DNA of 41,220 bases from positions 1-41,220 of the forward strand of contig CAIXFY010000005.1 in the NCBI GenBank assembly GCA_903918885.1, given 5' to 3'. This document shows positions 18,125-27,300 of this stretch, in pieces (the first letter of the stretch is position 1; the number at the start of each line of letters is the position of its first letter). Under the pieces are notes generated by a model. That model did no database searches, had not been told where the DNA came from, and was given only the letters and a program-made list of their open reading frames with translations. This stretch comes from an uncultured Verrucomicrobia subdivision 3 bacterium. Lineage in GTDB: Bacteria; Verrucomicrobiota; Verrucomicrobiia; Limisphaerales; UBA11358. The position numbers were made by a program, and so were the translations under genes.

Positions 18125-19024
18125 ATGACTAAAGACCCCGCTCAATACCTCGCCGAACTTAAATCGTTGCCTAAGCAGCACGATTTTTTTATCGGCATCG
18201 ATAGCGACGGCTGCGTGTTTGATTCGATGGGCATCAAGCACAAGGAATGTTTCTGCCCAGCGTTCATCAAGCATTTTGAATTGCAGGCCGCCAGCAATTT
18301 CGCTCGCGAGGTGTGGGAGTTCGTGAATCTTTATTCGCGCGACCGCGGGTGCAACCGTTTTTTTGCGATTCAAAAATCGCTTCAACTACTGGGTGAACGT
18401 CCCGAAGTGCGGGCGCGTGGCGTGCATGCGACCAGCCTTCTGTCATTGGCCGCGTGGCTCAAAGAGGAAAGCAAACTGGGCAATCCCGCGCTTGAAAAAA
18501 AAGTGGCGGCGACCGGCGATGCCGGGTTGGCCAAGGCGCTCGCGTGGAGCCGGGAGGTGAACGCTCGCGTGGAAGACCTCGTCCAGCATGTGCCTCCGCT
18601 GCCGCTGGTGCGCGAGTCGCTGGAAAAAACTCGCATGCGTGCCGATGTCATCGTCGTGAGCCAGACGCCCTACGCGGCGATTGAGCGCGAATGGAGCGAG
18701 CACAAGATTGACGGGTTGGTGAATTTCATCGCGGGGCAGGAAGCTGGCACCAAGTCGGAACACATCCGCTTCGCCACGGGTGGACGCTATGCGCCGGAGA
18801 AAATGCTGATGATTGGCGATGCACCGGGAGATTTGAAAGCAGCGCGGGACAATCAGGCTTTGTTCTTTCCGATTGTGCCTGGCCAGGAAGAACAGTCGTG
18901 GCAAAGGTTTTTTAACGAGGGTAGTGAGCGGTTTTTTGCCGGTATGTTTGCTGGAGACTATCAAAAAAAACTGGTCGATGAGTTCAATGCGGCGTTACCG
19001 GAGCAGGCTCCGTGGCAAAAGTAA
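18125..19024 (+). CDS. HAD-superfamily phosphatase
   Basis: This cytosolic 299-residue protein has no signal peptide. Motif I is IDSDGCVFDS, with the nucleophile Asp26 and acid/base Asp28; motif II is the Ser in VVSQTPY; the Lys of motif III is probably in the GTKSEHIRFA region; and motif IV is MIGDAPGDLKAA. A helical cap lies at about residues 45-185. The substrate is most likely a small phosphorylated metabolite, perhaps a sugar phosphate given the neighbours. It is between the SGNH gene (21 bases) and the symporter (22 bases), so it is inside the sugar operon. Pathway assignment is inference. Confidence 0.85.
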   Translation: MTKDPAQYLAELKSLPKQHDFFIGIDSDGCVFDSMGIKHKECFCPAFIKHFELQAASNFAREVWEFVNLYSRDRGCNRFFAIQKSLQLLGERPEVRARGVHATSLLSLAAWLKEESKLGNPALEKKVAATGDAGLAKALAWSREVNARVEDLVQHVPPLPLVRESLEKTRMRADVIVVSQTPYAAIEREWSEHKIDGLVNFIAGQEAGTKSEHIRFATGGRYAPEKMLMIGDAPGDLKAARDNQALFFPIVPGQEEQSWQRFFNEGSERFFAGMFAGDYQKKLVDEFNAALPEQAPWQK

Positions 19025-19046
19025 ATCGTTCCCGCCGATAAATAAA

Positions 19047-20510
19047 ATGACCACGCCACCGACCAACGAAAAATCCCTGAGCTTCAGGACGAAGCTTTGC
19101 TACGGCATCGGCAACATCTCAATCATGATGGGCAAACTCGCGCCGCGCGAACTCGCGCTGCCGATTTACAACGTGCTGCTGGGCGTCAGCCCCACGGCGA
19201 TGGGTCTGGTGCTCGCGCTGGGGCGGTTCATTGATGCCTTCACGGATCCGTTGACCGGCAACGTGTCGGATCGGACGAAATCACGCTGGGGTCGTCGTCG
19301 GCCGTTCATTTTTCTGGGCGTAATTTTTGTCGCGCTGTTTTTCACGACGCTGTGGTGGTTCCCGCGCGGGTTGTCGCCGCACGCGTATCTGCTTTATTTT
19401 ATTTTTATCGCGTTTCTTTACTACGTTTCGTTGAGTGCGTTTTCCGTGCCGTGGTATGCGCTGGGCTATGAACTGGCGCCGGATTATGACAACCGGACGA
19501 AGCTGATGGCCTTCGCTGGTTTTCTCGGCCCCATCGGTCAGATGATTGTCTGCTGGCTGTATCGACTCACTCAAATGGACTGCTTCAAGAACGACAACGT
19601 CTATCGGCTCACGCATCTGGAAATTTTTCAGGGCGACGCCACGACGACCGGGCTGCGCGTGGTGACGATTTTCGCCGGCATCTTGATTGCGATTTTCGGT
19701 GTCACGACGGCGGTGTTCGTGCGCGAGCGCAACGCCGAGGCCGCCCAAAAATCCTCCAAGCCGAGGCCGTCGTTTTTCGCCGGTGCCAAAGCGGCGTTCC
19801 AGAGCCAGGCATTCGTCCGGCTCACGGTCGCGTTCATGCTGATTCAGTTGGGCATCCAGATGGTCGGCGTGCTCGGGTTCTACAATTTCGTTTATTACCT
19901 GAACGACGGCGACAAGAAGGCCGGCAGTTTTCTTTACGCCTGCCACAACACGGTCTGGCTGGTCAGCAACATGGTTTTCACGCCGATTATCGCCCGGCTC
20001 ACCGCCCGGTTCGGCAAGAAGGAAATGTTCCTCGCGGCCATCGGCTGGGGAATTTTGCGCATGGGCATCATGTGGTTTCTGATGGATCCGGCACACCCGT
20101 GGGGCATGCTTATCAACGGCGCGCTGATGGGCGTCGACAACGCCGCCATCTTCATGCTCTGCCACGCCATGATCGCCGACATCTGCGACGTGGACGAACG
20201 CGACAGCGGGCATCGTCGCGAAGGACTTTACGGCTCGCTTTACAGCTGGGCTTTCAAGGTCGGCATCGCGCTGGCATCGCTGCTGTCCGGCTACATTTTG
20301 GACTTCATCCATTTCGACCGTTCGCTCGGAGGCGCGCAAACAAAACACACGCTCTTCCTGATGAAGCTTTCCTACTGCGCCGTGCCGGCGATGTTCTCGC
20401 TCGTGGCGCTGGCGGTATTCATCCGCTACCCGATCAGTCGCCGATACGCGCAGGAAGTGCGCGCGGAACTGGACGCGCGCAAACTGGTGGCGAGTGCGGG
20501 GCAAAAATGA
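19047..20510 (+). CDS. GPH/MelB-type sugar:cation symporter (MFS)
   Basis: The start at ATG 19047 gives 487 residues with about 12 hydrophobic helices. N-terminal signature residues of the glycoside-pentoside-hexuronide:cation symporter family are present: GNISIMMG in helix 1, DAFTDPLTGNVSDRTKSRWG with the cation-site Asp and the following basic loop, and RRRPFIFLG. A late loop reads DICDVDERDSGHRREG, again typical of the family. It probably imports the mono- or oligosaccharides made by the secreted hydrolases with Na+ or H+. No SusC/SusD pair occurs here, so this is the only importer seen in the locus. Confidence 0.93.
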   Translation: MTTPPTNEKSLSFRTKLCYGIGNISIMMGKLAPRELALPIYNVLLGVSPTAMGLVLALGRFIDAFTDPLTGNVSDRTKSRWGRRRPFIFLGVIFVALFFTTLWWFPRGLSPHAYLLYFIFIAFLYYVSLSAFSVPWYALGYELAPDYDNRTKLMAFAGFLGPIGQMIVCWLYRLTQMDCFKNDNVYRLTHLEIFQGDATTTGLRVVTIFAGILIAIFGVTTAVFVRERNAEAAQKSSKPRPSFFAGAKAAFQSQAFVRLTVAFMLIQLGIQMVGVLGFYNFVYYLNDGDKKAGSFLYACHNTVWLVSNMVFTPIIARLTARFGKKEMFLAAIGWGILRMGIMWFLMDPAHPWGMLINGALMGVDNAAIFMLCHAMIADICDVDERDSGHRREGLYGSLYSWAFKVGIALASLLSGYILDFIHFDRSLGGAQTKHTLFLMKLSYCAVPAMFSLVALAVFIRYPISRRYAQEVRAELDARKLVASAGQK

Positions 20511-20528
20511 TTTTCTGAAATTTTAATT

Positions 20529-22277
20529 ATGAACGAACAAGCGAATAAATGGGTTGATGGCTTGATGGGCCGTTTGAACCTCGAACAAAAGGTTGGGCAG
20601 TTGATGGTCTTTGGTTTTATGGGGCCGGTCATCCATCCGCACGTCGTGGAGTTGATCACCAAATATCACGTGGGCGGTTTACGGATTGCGCAGAAATTTC
20701 ACGCCGGCTCGGACGAATGGCGTGTCACTGTGGACGGTAAGCAGCCGTTGCATCCCAAAGACAAGCCGGAACTCAACACCTACTATCGCCCCGCCGACCT
20801 TTACACCAAGCGCGTTAGTTGCACGCCGCAGGAATACGCGACTATTCTGAACCAGTTGCGGGATCTGGCGCTTGGCCGCAAGGACGGCGTTGGTCTGCAT
20901 TTCGCTTTTGATCAGGAAGGCGAGGGCGCGGATTTTCTTTTCAGTCAACGGCTCTTTCCGTTTCCCATGGGCATCGTCGCTTCCGGCGATCCGGAACTGG
21001 CCTACAAGATTGGTCTTGCGGCTGGAAAACAGGCGCGGGCGCTGGGCGCGAACATGATTCATTCGCCGGTGCTCGACGTGAATACGAATCCGCTCAATCC
21101 TGAAATCGGCCCGCGCGCCTACAGCGACGATCCGGCGGTGACGGCGAAATTTGCGCTCCAATCTCTGCGCGGTTATGCCGAGGCTGGCATCATGACCACG
21201 GGCAAACATTTCCCCGGCCGCGGCGCGTCAGATCAAGACGCGCACTACGGATTGCCGGTCATCAACATGGATTGTGAGACGTTCATGCGCCAGCATATCG
21301 CGCCGTTCAAGGCGCTGATTGACGCTGGACTGCCGACCATCATGGCGGCGTTCACGGCGTATCCGTTTTTTGGTTCGGACGAAATTCCCGCCGCGACGGA
21401 CCGGCGCATCGTTACGGATTTATTGCGCGGCGAACTCGGGTTCAAAGGCGTCGTCACCACCGACAACATCCAGATGAAGGGCCTGTTGCAGAAATACGAA
21501 ATGGGCGAAGCTGTTGTCCGCTGCCTATTGGCGGGCTGCGATTTGATTTTGTGCCGCGCGGAAACGCCGGTGACCAAGCATCTCATAGCCACCGTGATTG
21601 AGGCCGTGAAATCCGGTCGTTATTCGGAAAAGCAACTCGATGAATCCGTGCGCCGCATTCTCGAGTTGCGTTGGAAAATGGGCCTTGCGCAAAACGGCGG
21701 CAAGGTGGACGCGACCAAGGCGGCGGCGCCGTTCAATGATCCGTTTGTCGCGGGCGTCGCGCAGGAAGCGGCAGAAAAATCAGTCGTCGTTCTCCGCAAC
21801 GAGCAGAAAGTTCTGCCGCTCAAGCGCGAGACGAAGGTGCTGCTCGTCGAGCAGATTCACCACTTCCATTCCTTCATCAACGATTTGTATTCGCATCCCG
21901 GAATGCTTTGGGAAGAATTGCGGAAGCGCTCGGACAATGTGTCGCTGGTGCTGATCAATGAAAAATTTTCGGAGAATGACAAGGCGGTGGTGCATCAACG
22001 GTTGAAGGAACTGGACTACGATGTCATCGTCTCGACGAGCTACTACAATTACCGCAGCCACGCGACGATGACCGGTCTGCTGGCGGAAATGAAGCAATAC
22101 AATAAGCCTATCGTGATTGTGTCCAACACGCCTTACGAAAAATTCGGCGTGCCGGCCGGCTTCCCCACCGGCGTGGTGTGTTTCGCGCCGAACGGTCGTG
22201 AGGAATTGAGTGTGGTGGTGGACATTTTGTATGGCGACAAAACGGCGACGGCTAAATTGGATGTGAGGCTGGCATGA
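20529..22277 (+). CDS. Cytosolic GH3 glycoside hydrolase, NagZ-like
   Basis: The 582-residue product has no signal peptide. The N-terminal TIM barrel (about 1-370) starts with NLEQKVGQLMVFG and contains the GH3 block GKHFPGRGASDQDAHYGLP. His239 in that block and the nucleophile Asp312 (VVTTDNIQMKG) reproduce the Asp/His arrangement of NagZ-like beta-N-acetylhexosaminidases. A second alpha/beta domain (about 400-582, VVVLRNEQKVLPL) is longer than in minimal NagZ, as in some GH3 phosphorylases and glucosaminidases. It probably cleaves imported oligosaccharides in the cytosol. The specificity (N-acetylhexosaminide, glucoside or galactoside) cannot be read from sequence. It is 18 bases after the symporter and overlaps the next gene by 4. 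Confidence 0.9.
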   Translation: MNEQANKWVDGLMGRLNLEQKVGQLMVFGFMGPVIHPHVVELITKYHVGGLRIAQKFHAGSDEWRVTVDGKQPLHPKDKPELNTYYRPADLYTKRVSCTPQEYATILNQLRDLALGRKDGVGLHFAFDQEGEGADFLFSQRLFPFPMGIVASGDPELAYKIGLAAGKQARALGANMIHSPVLDVNTNPLNPEIGPRAYSDDPAVTAKFALQSLRGYAEAGIMTTGKHFPGRGASDQDAHYGLPVINMDCETFMRQHIAPFKALIDAGLPTIMAAFTAYPFFGSDEIPAATDRRIVTDLLRGELGFKGVVTTDNIQMKGLLQKYEMGEAVVRCLLAGCDLILCRAETPVTKHLIATVIEAVKSGRYSEKQLDESVRRILELRWKMGLAQNGGKVDATKAAAPFNDPFVAGVAQEAAEKSVVVLRNEQKVLPLKRETKVLLVEQIHHFHSFINDLYSHPGMLWEELRKRSDNVSLVLINEKFSENDKAVVHQRLKELDYDVIVSTSYYNYRSHATMTGLLAEMKQYNKPIVIVSNTPYEKFGVPAGFPTGVVCFAPNGREELSVVVDILYGDKTATAKLDVRLA

Positions 22278-23326
22278 AGATATTTTTGACCATTATTTAT
22301 TCACTGGGATTCTGGTTGGCTCGGGCGGAAGCCGTGGTGACCAACAATCTTGAAACGCCACTGACGGAACGGATGGATACCAAGAAGGCGGAAGTGACGG
22401 AATTGGTTTCAACTGAATCAGCCGAGGATGCTTCGCTTCGGAAGGCCAGAAACACGCCACCGGTTTATCCCACTTGTGTGCATGTTGATTCAGATGTGGC
22501 CTACCTAGGAATTAATCGTGATGAAAAGGCGGATATCTATTCACCCTTGCATTTGCGGGCCGGTGAACGGCTTCCGGCAATCCTCATCATTCATGGCGGC
22601 GGATTCAATGACGGCGACAAGGCGCGTCCGCGGGAAATCAACTTTGCCACCAATCTGGTTTTGAATGGCTACATTTGCATGAGCATCAACTACGAATTGC
22701 GCAAGCGTCAGGGCGAGGTGACCTGGCCGCAATCCGTCTATGATGCGAAGGCGGCGGTGCGCTGGTTGCGCAAAAATGCTGACAAATTGCAAATCAATCC
22801 CGACCGCATCGGGGTCATCGGTGGTTCCGCCGGTGGCAACCTTGCGGCGATGCTTGCGCTGACGCAGCCGAAAGACGGTTTTGATTTGAGTGAGCCTTAC
22901 GGCGAATTTTCCCCGGCGGTGAATTGTGCGGTGGATTTTTACGGCGCGGTGAAGCTGATGGAATACCACGACATGAAAATGTTCAACCAGACGCGCGCCG
23001 AAGCGTCGGCGCTTTATGAAAAGGCGTCGCCGGTGAACTACGCACACAAGGATGCTCCGCCGATACTAATCGTTCACGGCACAGCTGACACGACCGTGCC
23101 GCTCGCGCAGAGTCAGGCGCTGGATGAGGCGTTGACGAAGGCGGGTGCGGAACACAAGCTAGTGGTCGTGCCGGATGCGCCGCACACTTTCAACTTGCAG
23201 CCCAAGCAGCGCGATTTGCGTCCGTTGGTGCTGGGTTTTTTTGATCGGCATCTCAAGGAGGGTTTGGCGGTGGTGGACGGTGGGGCTGCCAGCCATCAAA
23301 TGGTAATCAAGGTTGCGAATCCATGA
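22274..23326 (+). CDS. Secreted alpha/beta-hydrolase esterase 1
   Basis: A signal peptide covers residues about 1-20 (MKIFLTIIYSLGFWLARAEA). The 350-residue product belongs to the BD-FAE/acetyl-xylan-esterase-like group: oxyanion HGGGF after ILIIHGGG, nucleophile Ser185 in GVIGGSAGGN, Asp in HGTADTTVPL and His in PDAPHTFNLQP. Such enzymes remove acetyl or feruloyl groups from glycans. The start ATGA overlaps the GH3 stop, so the two are translationally coupled. It is clearly paralogous to the next gene, with matching order WPQSVYDAKAAVRWLRK and WPTNLWDCKNAVRWLRK. Confidence 0.9.
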   Translation: MKIFLTIIYSLGFWLARAEAVVTNNLETPLTERMDTKKAEVTELVSTESAEDASLRKARNTPPVYPTCVHVDSDVAYLGINRDEKADIYSPLHLRAGERLPAILIIHGGGFNDGDKARPREINFATNLVLNGYICMSINYELRKRQGEVTWPQSVYDAKAAVRWLRKNADKLQINPDRIGVIGGSAGGNLAAMLALTQPKDGFDLSEPYGEFSPAVNCAVDFYGAVKLMEYHDMKMFNQTRAEASALYEKASPVNYAHKDAPPILIVHGTADTTVPLAQSQALDEALTKAGAEHKLVVVPDAPHTFNLQPKQRDLRPLVLGFFDRHLKEGLAVVDGGAASHQMVIKVANP

Positions 23327-24225
23327 ATATGAAAAATCAATTACTCATATGTGCGTTGGGTATGATTTTTGCAGCGGGCGGCATAGCCGAAGATGCAAAA
23401 GTTAGAACGCCCGTGTTTCCAACGGATATTCGCGTGGAGCCAGCGGTCAAGTTTTTGCCCGAAGGCCGGAAGCAAAGAGCAGATTTGTATTTTCCCTCCC
23501 CAATGCCAGCGGGCAAAAAACTGCCGGCGGTAGTTTGGATTCATGGCGGTGGCTGGATAACCGGACATCGTGATGACAAACGTGAAATCAATGTCTGTTC
23601 CACTTTGGCTCGCAATGGCTATGTGGCCATGAGCATTGAATATGTCTTGTCCGACCGAAAGCAGGCAGTCTGGCCAACGAATTTATGGGACTGTAAAAAC
23701 GCCGTCCGCTGGCTGCGCAAACATGCAGAGAAATTGGGTGTTGATCCCGATCGGATTGCCGTCGCGGGCGGTTCGGCGGGCGGACATCTCGCCTCAATGG
23801 TGGCGCTCACAACGCCGGCGGATGGTCTGGATCCGGCTAAACCGTATGGCAATATTCCGTGTGATGTGAAATGCTGCGTGGATTTCTATGGCATCGCCGA
23901 CATCGGCACGTATCACGATGTGACTATGCTGGGCAAAACTTTTGCCGAAGCGCCCGAATTGTATCGGGCTGCTTCGCCGGTGACTTATGTGCGGAGCAAT
24001 TCTGTGCCGTTCCTGATTTTCCATGGCACGGCCGATCCCACGGTGAATCTGAAACAATCTGAATTGTTTGATGAGGTTTTGAGACGGGCAGGAGTGGAGC
24101 ATCAACTCGTCGTCATTCCCGAAGCCGTCCACAGTTTTGATTTGCAGCCGCCGCAGCGTGACTTGCGCCCCGTGTTTCTCAAGTTTCTAGATGATCATCT
24201 TAAGTCGGTATCTCCGGGAAGATAA
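23323..24225 (+). CDS. Secreted alpha/beta-hydrolase esterase 2
   Basis: This is a 300-residue paralogue of the previous gene, overlapping it by 4 bases; an ATG two codons in (23329) is an equally good start. A signal peptide ends near residue 22 (GMIFAAGGIAE). Catalytic elements are VWIHGGGW, nucleophile Ser151 in AVAGGSAGGH, Asp in HGTADPTVNL and His in PEAVHSFDLQP. The shared spacing and the shared tail (QRDLRPV) point to a tandem duplication. Esterase acting on the same polysaccharide is likely. Confidence 0.9.
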   Translation: MNMKNQLLICALGMIFAAGGIAEDAKVRTPVFPTDIRVEPAVKFLPEGRKQRADLYFPSPMPAGKKLPAVVWIHGGGWITGHRDDKREINVCSTLARNGYVAMSIEYVLSDRKQAVWPTNLWDCKNAVRWLRKHAEKLGVDPDRIAVAGGSAGGHLASMVALTTPADGLDPAKPYGNIPCDVKCCVDFYGIADIGTYHDVTMLGKTFAEAPELYRAASPVTYVRSNSVPFLIFHGTADPTVNLKQSELFDEVLRRAGVEHQLVVIPEAVHSFDLQPPQRDLRPVFLKFLDDHLKSVSPGR

Positions 24226-24389
24226 AGCCGCCAAAGATTTGACTGATTAAACCATGTGTGGGAGTTTTCTGCATCCCAGCTTCGGCGCATGCATTTAATC
24301 CAAATGATTCTTGATATTCCTGGCTACCAGAACGTTTGTTGGGGTTGTGAAAAGGGGATAGGAAAGTATTCTTTTAAAAATTACCCAAA

Positions 24390-27300
24390 ATGTCGCTTCA
24401 ACCCAGCCGCTCCACGTTTATGCCCATCGCTCTAAAAAAAAATCTGATGTCTATTGGTCTCCAAACTTTGGTTCTGACCGTGGCGTGTTTTATTGATTCC
24501 GCGCTGGCTCAATCGTGGGTGACTGGTTCGCCGCCGAACGATTCGGTGGCCACGACATATTTTCCGTATTTGGCCACGCAGTTGACTACCGGAACCAAAT
24601 ACGGCACGCACAGCAGTTCGGAAGTGGGCGATATTTGGGTGCCGAATTACAACGGCAAGGCGCCGCCTGCCAATGCGAACAGTCGGCCGGCCGTGATTGT
24701 CGTCCACGGCGGAGGCGGCACCAGCGGTTCGCGCGCCAGCAATCGCGAAATCCAAATGTCGCAGTTTTGCGCCGCGCACGGTTACGTAGCGTTCAATATT
24801 GATTACACCCTAGGCGCAGTGTGGCCGAAGGACGTTTACGACTGGCGCTTGGCAATCCGCTATTTGCGCGCCAACGCTGCTACTTATGGCATTGACCCGA
24901 ATCACATCGGCGTGATTGGCGGCTCGTTCGGCGGCTTTTGCGCGGGCAACCTGAGCGGCATTACCAACGGCCAGCACACCATTTATGCCGATTCCAACGC
25001 CGCCTACAACAACATCTCGCTGGACGGTTATTCTGGCGAGGCGCTGAACGCCTATTCTGGCGACGTGCAGGTGGCGTGTGACCTGTATGGGCCGATGGAT
25101 CAAATCACTTCCGGCAATGCGGGCGGCATCTACAGCAGCCCGACGACCGCCACGCTGAAGAATTCCTCGGCGGTGCAATATGTGCATCCCACTTCGGCGC
25201 CGCTACTGATCAGCCATGGCACATCGGACACCACGGTAAGTATCAGCCAGAGCGAAGAAATGACCAATTATTTGGGCAAGGCCAGCGTACCGTTCCAATT
25301 CAAGACTTGGGCGGGAGTTGGCCACACATTCCTGATTTATCAAAGCGGCGTGGATTTGCGCAAGCAGTGGATGGATTGGTTTGACAAATATTTGCTGGTT
25401 TCCTCCGTGGCACCTTACATTCAAGTCCAGCCCGCAAATCAGTCTGGCTGCTTGAATAATTCAGCGACCTTCAGTGTTACTGCCAACGGCACTACGCCGC
25501 TCGCTTACCAGTGGTATGGTCCGACTGGCGCCATCGCCGGTGCGACTAGCGCGACCTACAGTGATTCCAGTCTCGCAGCGGGCGATGCGGGCAGCTATTC
25601 CGTGGTTATCACCAACGCTTTCGGCGCGGTCACCAGCAGCGTGGTCACGCTCACGGTCAATAATCTAACCCCCCCCGCCATCACCACCGATGTCGCTGAT
25701 GTCGTCGTTCTCGCCGGCAATCCGACAACGCTCGCCATCACCGCTACGGGCGACAATTTGCAGTATCAATGGTATGGCCCTGCCGGCCTCATCGCTAACG
25801 CGACCAACGCCAGTTATGTCATCACTAATGCAGCGGTGACAGACGCCGGCACCTACCAGGTTCTTGTTTACAATCCTTGCGCGACCTTGCCTAGCCGGTT
25901 GGTGACCTTGACGGTCAACGGCCCGCCCGCCATCACGGCCAATCCCTCCAGTGCCACCAACTGCACCGGCGACGCGATAACTTTCGTGGTATCGGCCACC
26001 GGCACCGCGCCGCTGGCCTACCAATGGTTTGGTCCCGGCGGCAGCTTGAGTGGAGCGAATGCAAATAGCCTCACGGTTACGAACCTGAGCACGGCCAATT
26101 CGGGAAATTATTATTGCACCGTGACCAATGCTTACGGCTCGGTCAGCAGCGATAACGCCACTTTGCTGGTCAGTTCCAATGCGGACGTGACGTTCACGCA
26201 ACAGCCGACCGACGTGACGGTCAACCCTGGCGATTCAGCCAGCTTCACCGTGGCGGTTGCTGGCGGCGGCAATTACTCCTACCTTTGGCTCAAGAATGAC
26301 TACGACACCATCACCAATGCAGTGGCCACCAACGCCACGCTCACGCTCACGAATTTGAGCGCTGCTGATTCGGGCACATACTTCCACTGTCTGGTCAACA
26401 ACGATTGCAGCATCTTCTCCAGCGCCAACGCCTATGTTTACGTCAACGGCGCGAGTGTGGCAGTGACAACCAACTTCACGACGGCTGGCACTAACATATG
26501 GATTTGTCCCGGCGGTGTTTCTTCCGTCGTTGTCGAATGTTGGGGCGGTGGTGGCGGTGGTGGCGGTTCCACTTCTTCAAGCATCAAAGCCGGCGGTGGT
26601 GGCGGAGCTGGTGGCACCTACGTTCGTGTAACCAACGCCGTGACGCCCGGCTTGAGCTATACAAATTACGTGGGTGATGGTGGAGCTAGCGGCGGCACAT
26701 CGACTTCAACTGCGGATGGTAAAAGCGGAACCAATTCATGGTTTGCGGGTTCTGGCGTGATTACTTTGGTAGCAAACGGTGGTGCTTTTGGCTTTGGCGG
26801 CACCAACAGCGCCAGCCGCTCCAACGCACCGCCCGGCTTGGGAACAATCACCGGCAGTTCCGGTCCATCCGGCTATTTCAGCGCCAAGGGTGGTGATGGC
26901 GGAACCGGTTCTGCCGCGCATTATGGCGGCGGCGGCGGCGGCGCAGGTGGCGTCAATGGTGCTGGTGGCAATGCAAGCTCCACCACAAACACTTCTGGTT
27001 CAGCGGCAGGACCGGTGGGTGGGGCAGGTGGCAATGGCAGCATTGTTTCAGGGAGCTCGGGTTCGGCTGGCGCCACTCCTGGCGGCGGCGGCGGGGCGGG
27101 ATTGGGCGCATCCGGTGCCGGCGGCAAAGGCACCGCCGGTCAGGTGACTTTGACATATAACCTCCTTAGCGGTGGTTCGTCCCCGATAATCGTTGGCCAG
27201 CCACAGGGCGTGACTAATGCGTCTGGCAACAGCGTTTCGCTCCAAATAACCGCCAGCGGAAGCCCGTCGCCGACCTTTCAGTGGCGCAAGGCGGGTAGCA

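Noticed and set aside
19281-20504. 407-codon minus-strand frame opposite the symporter
   Set aside because: Antisense shadow of a clear membrane transporter; the translation is charged and low in complexity.
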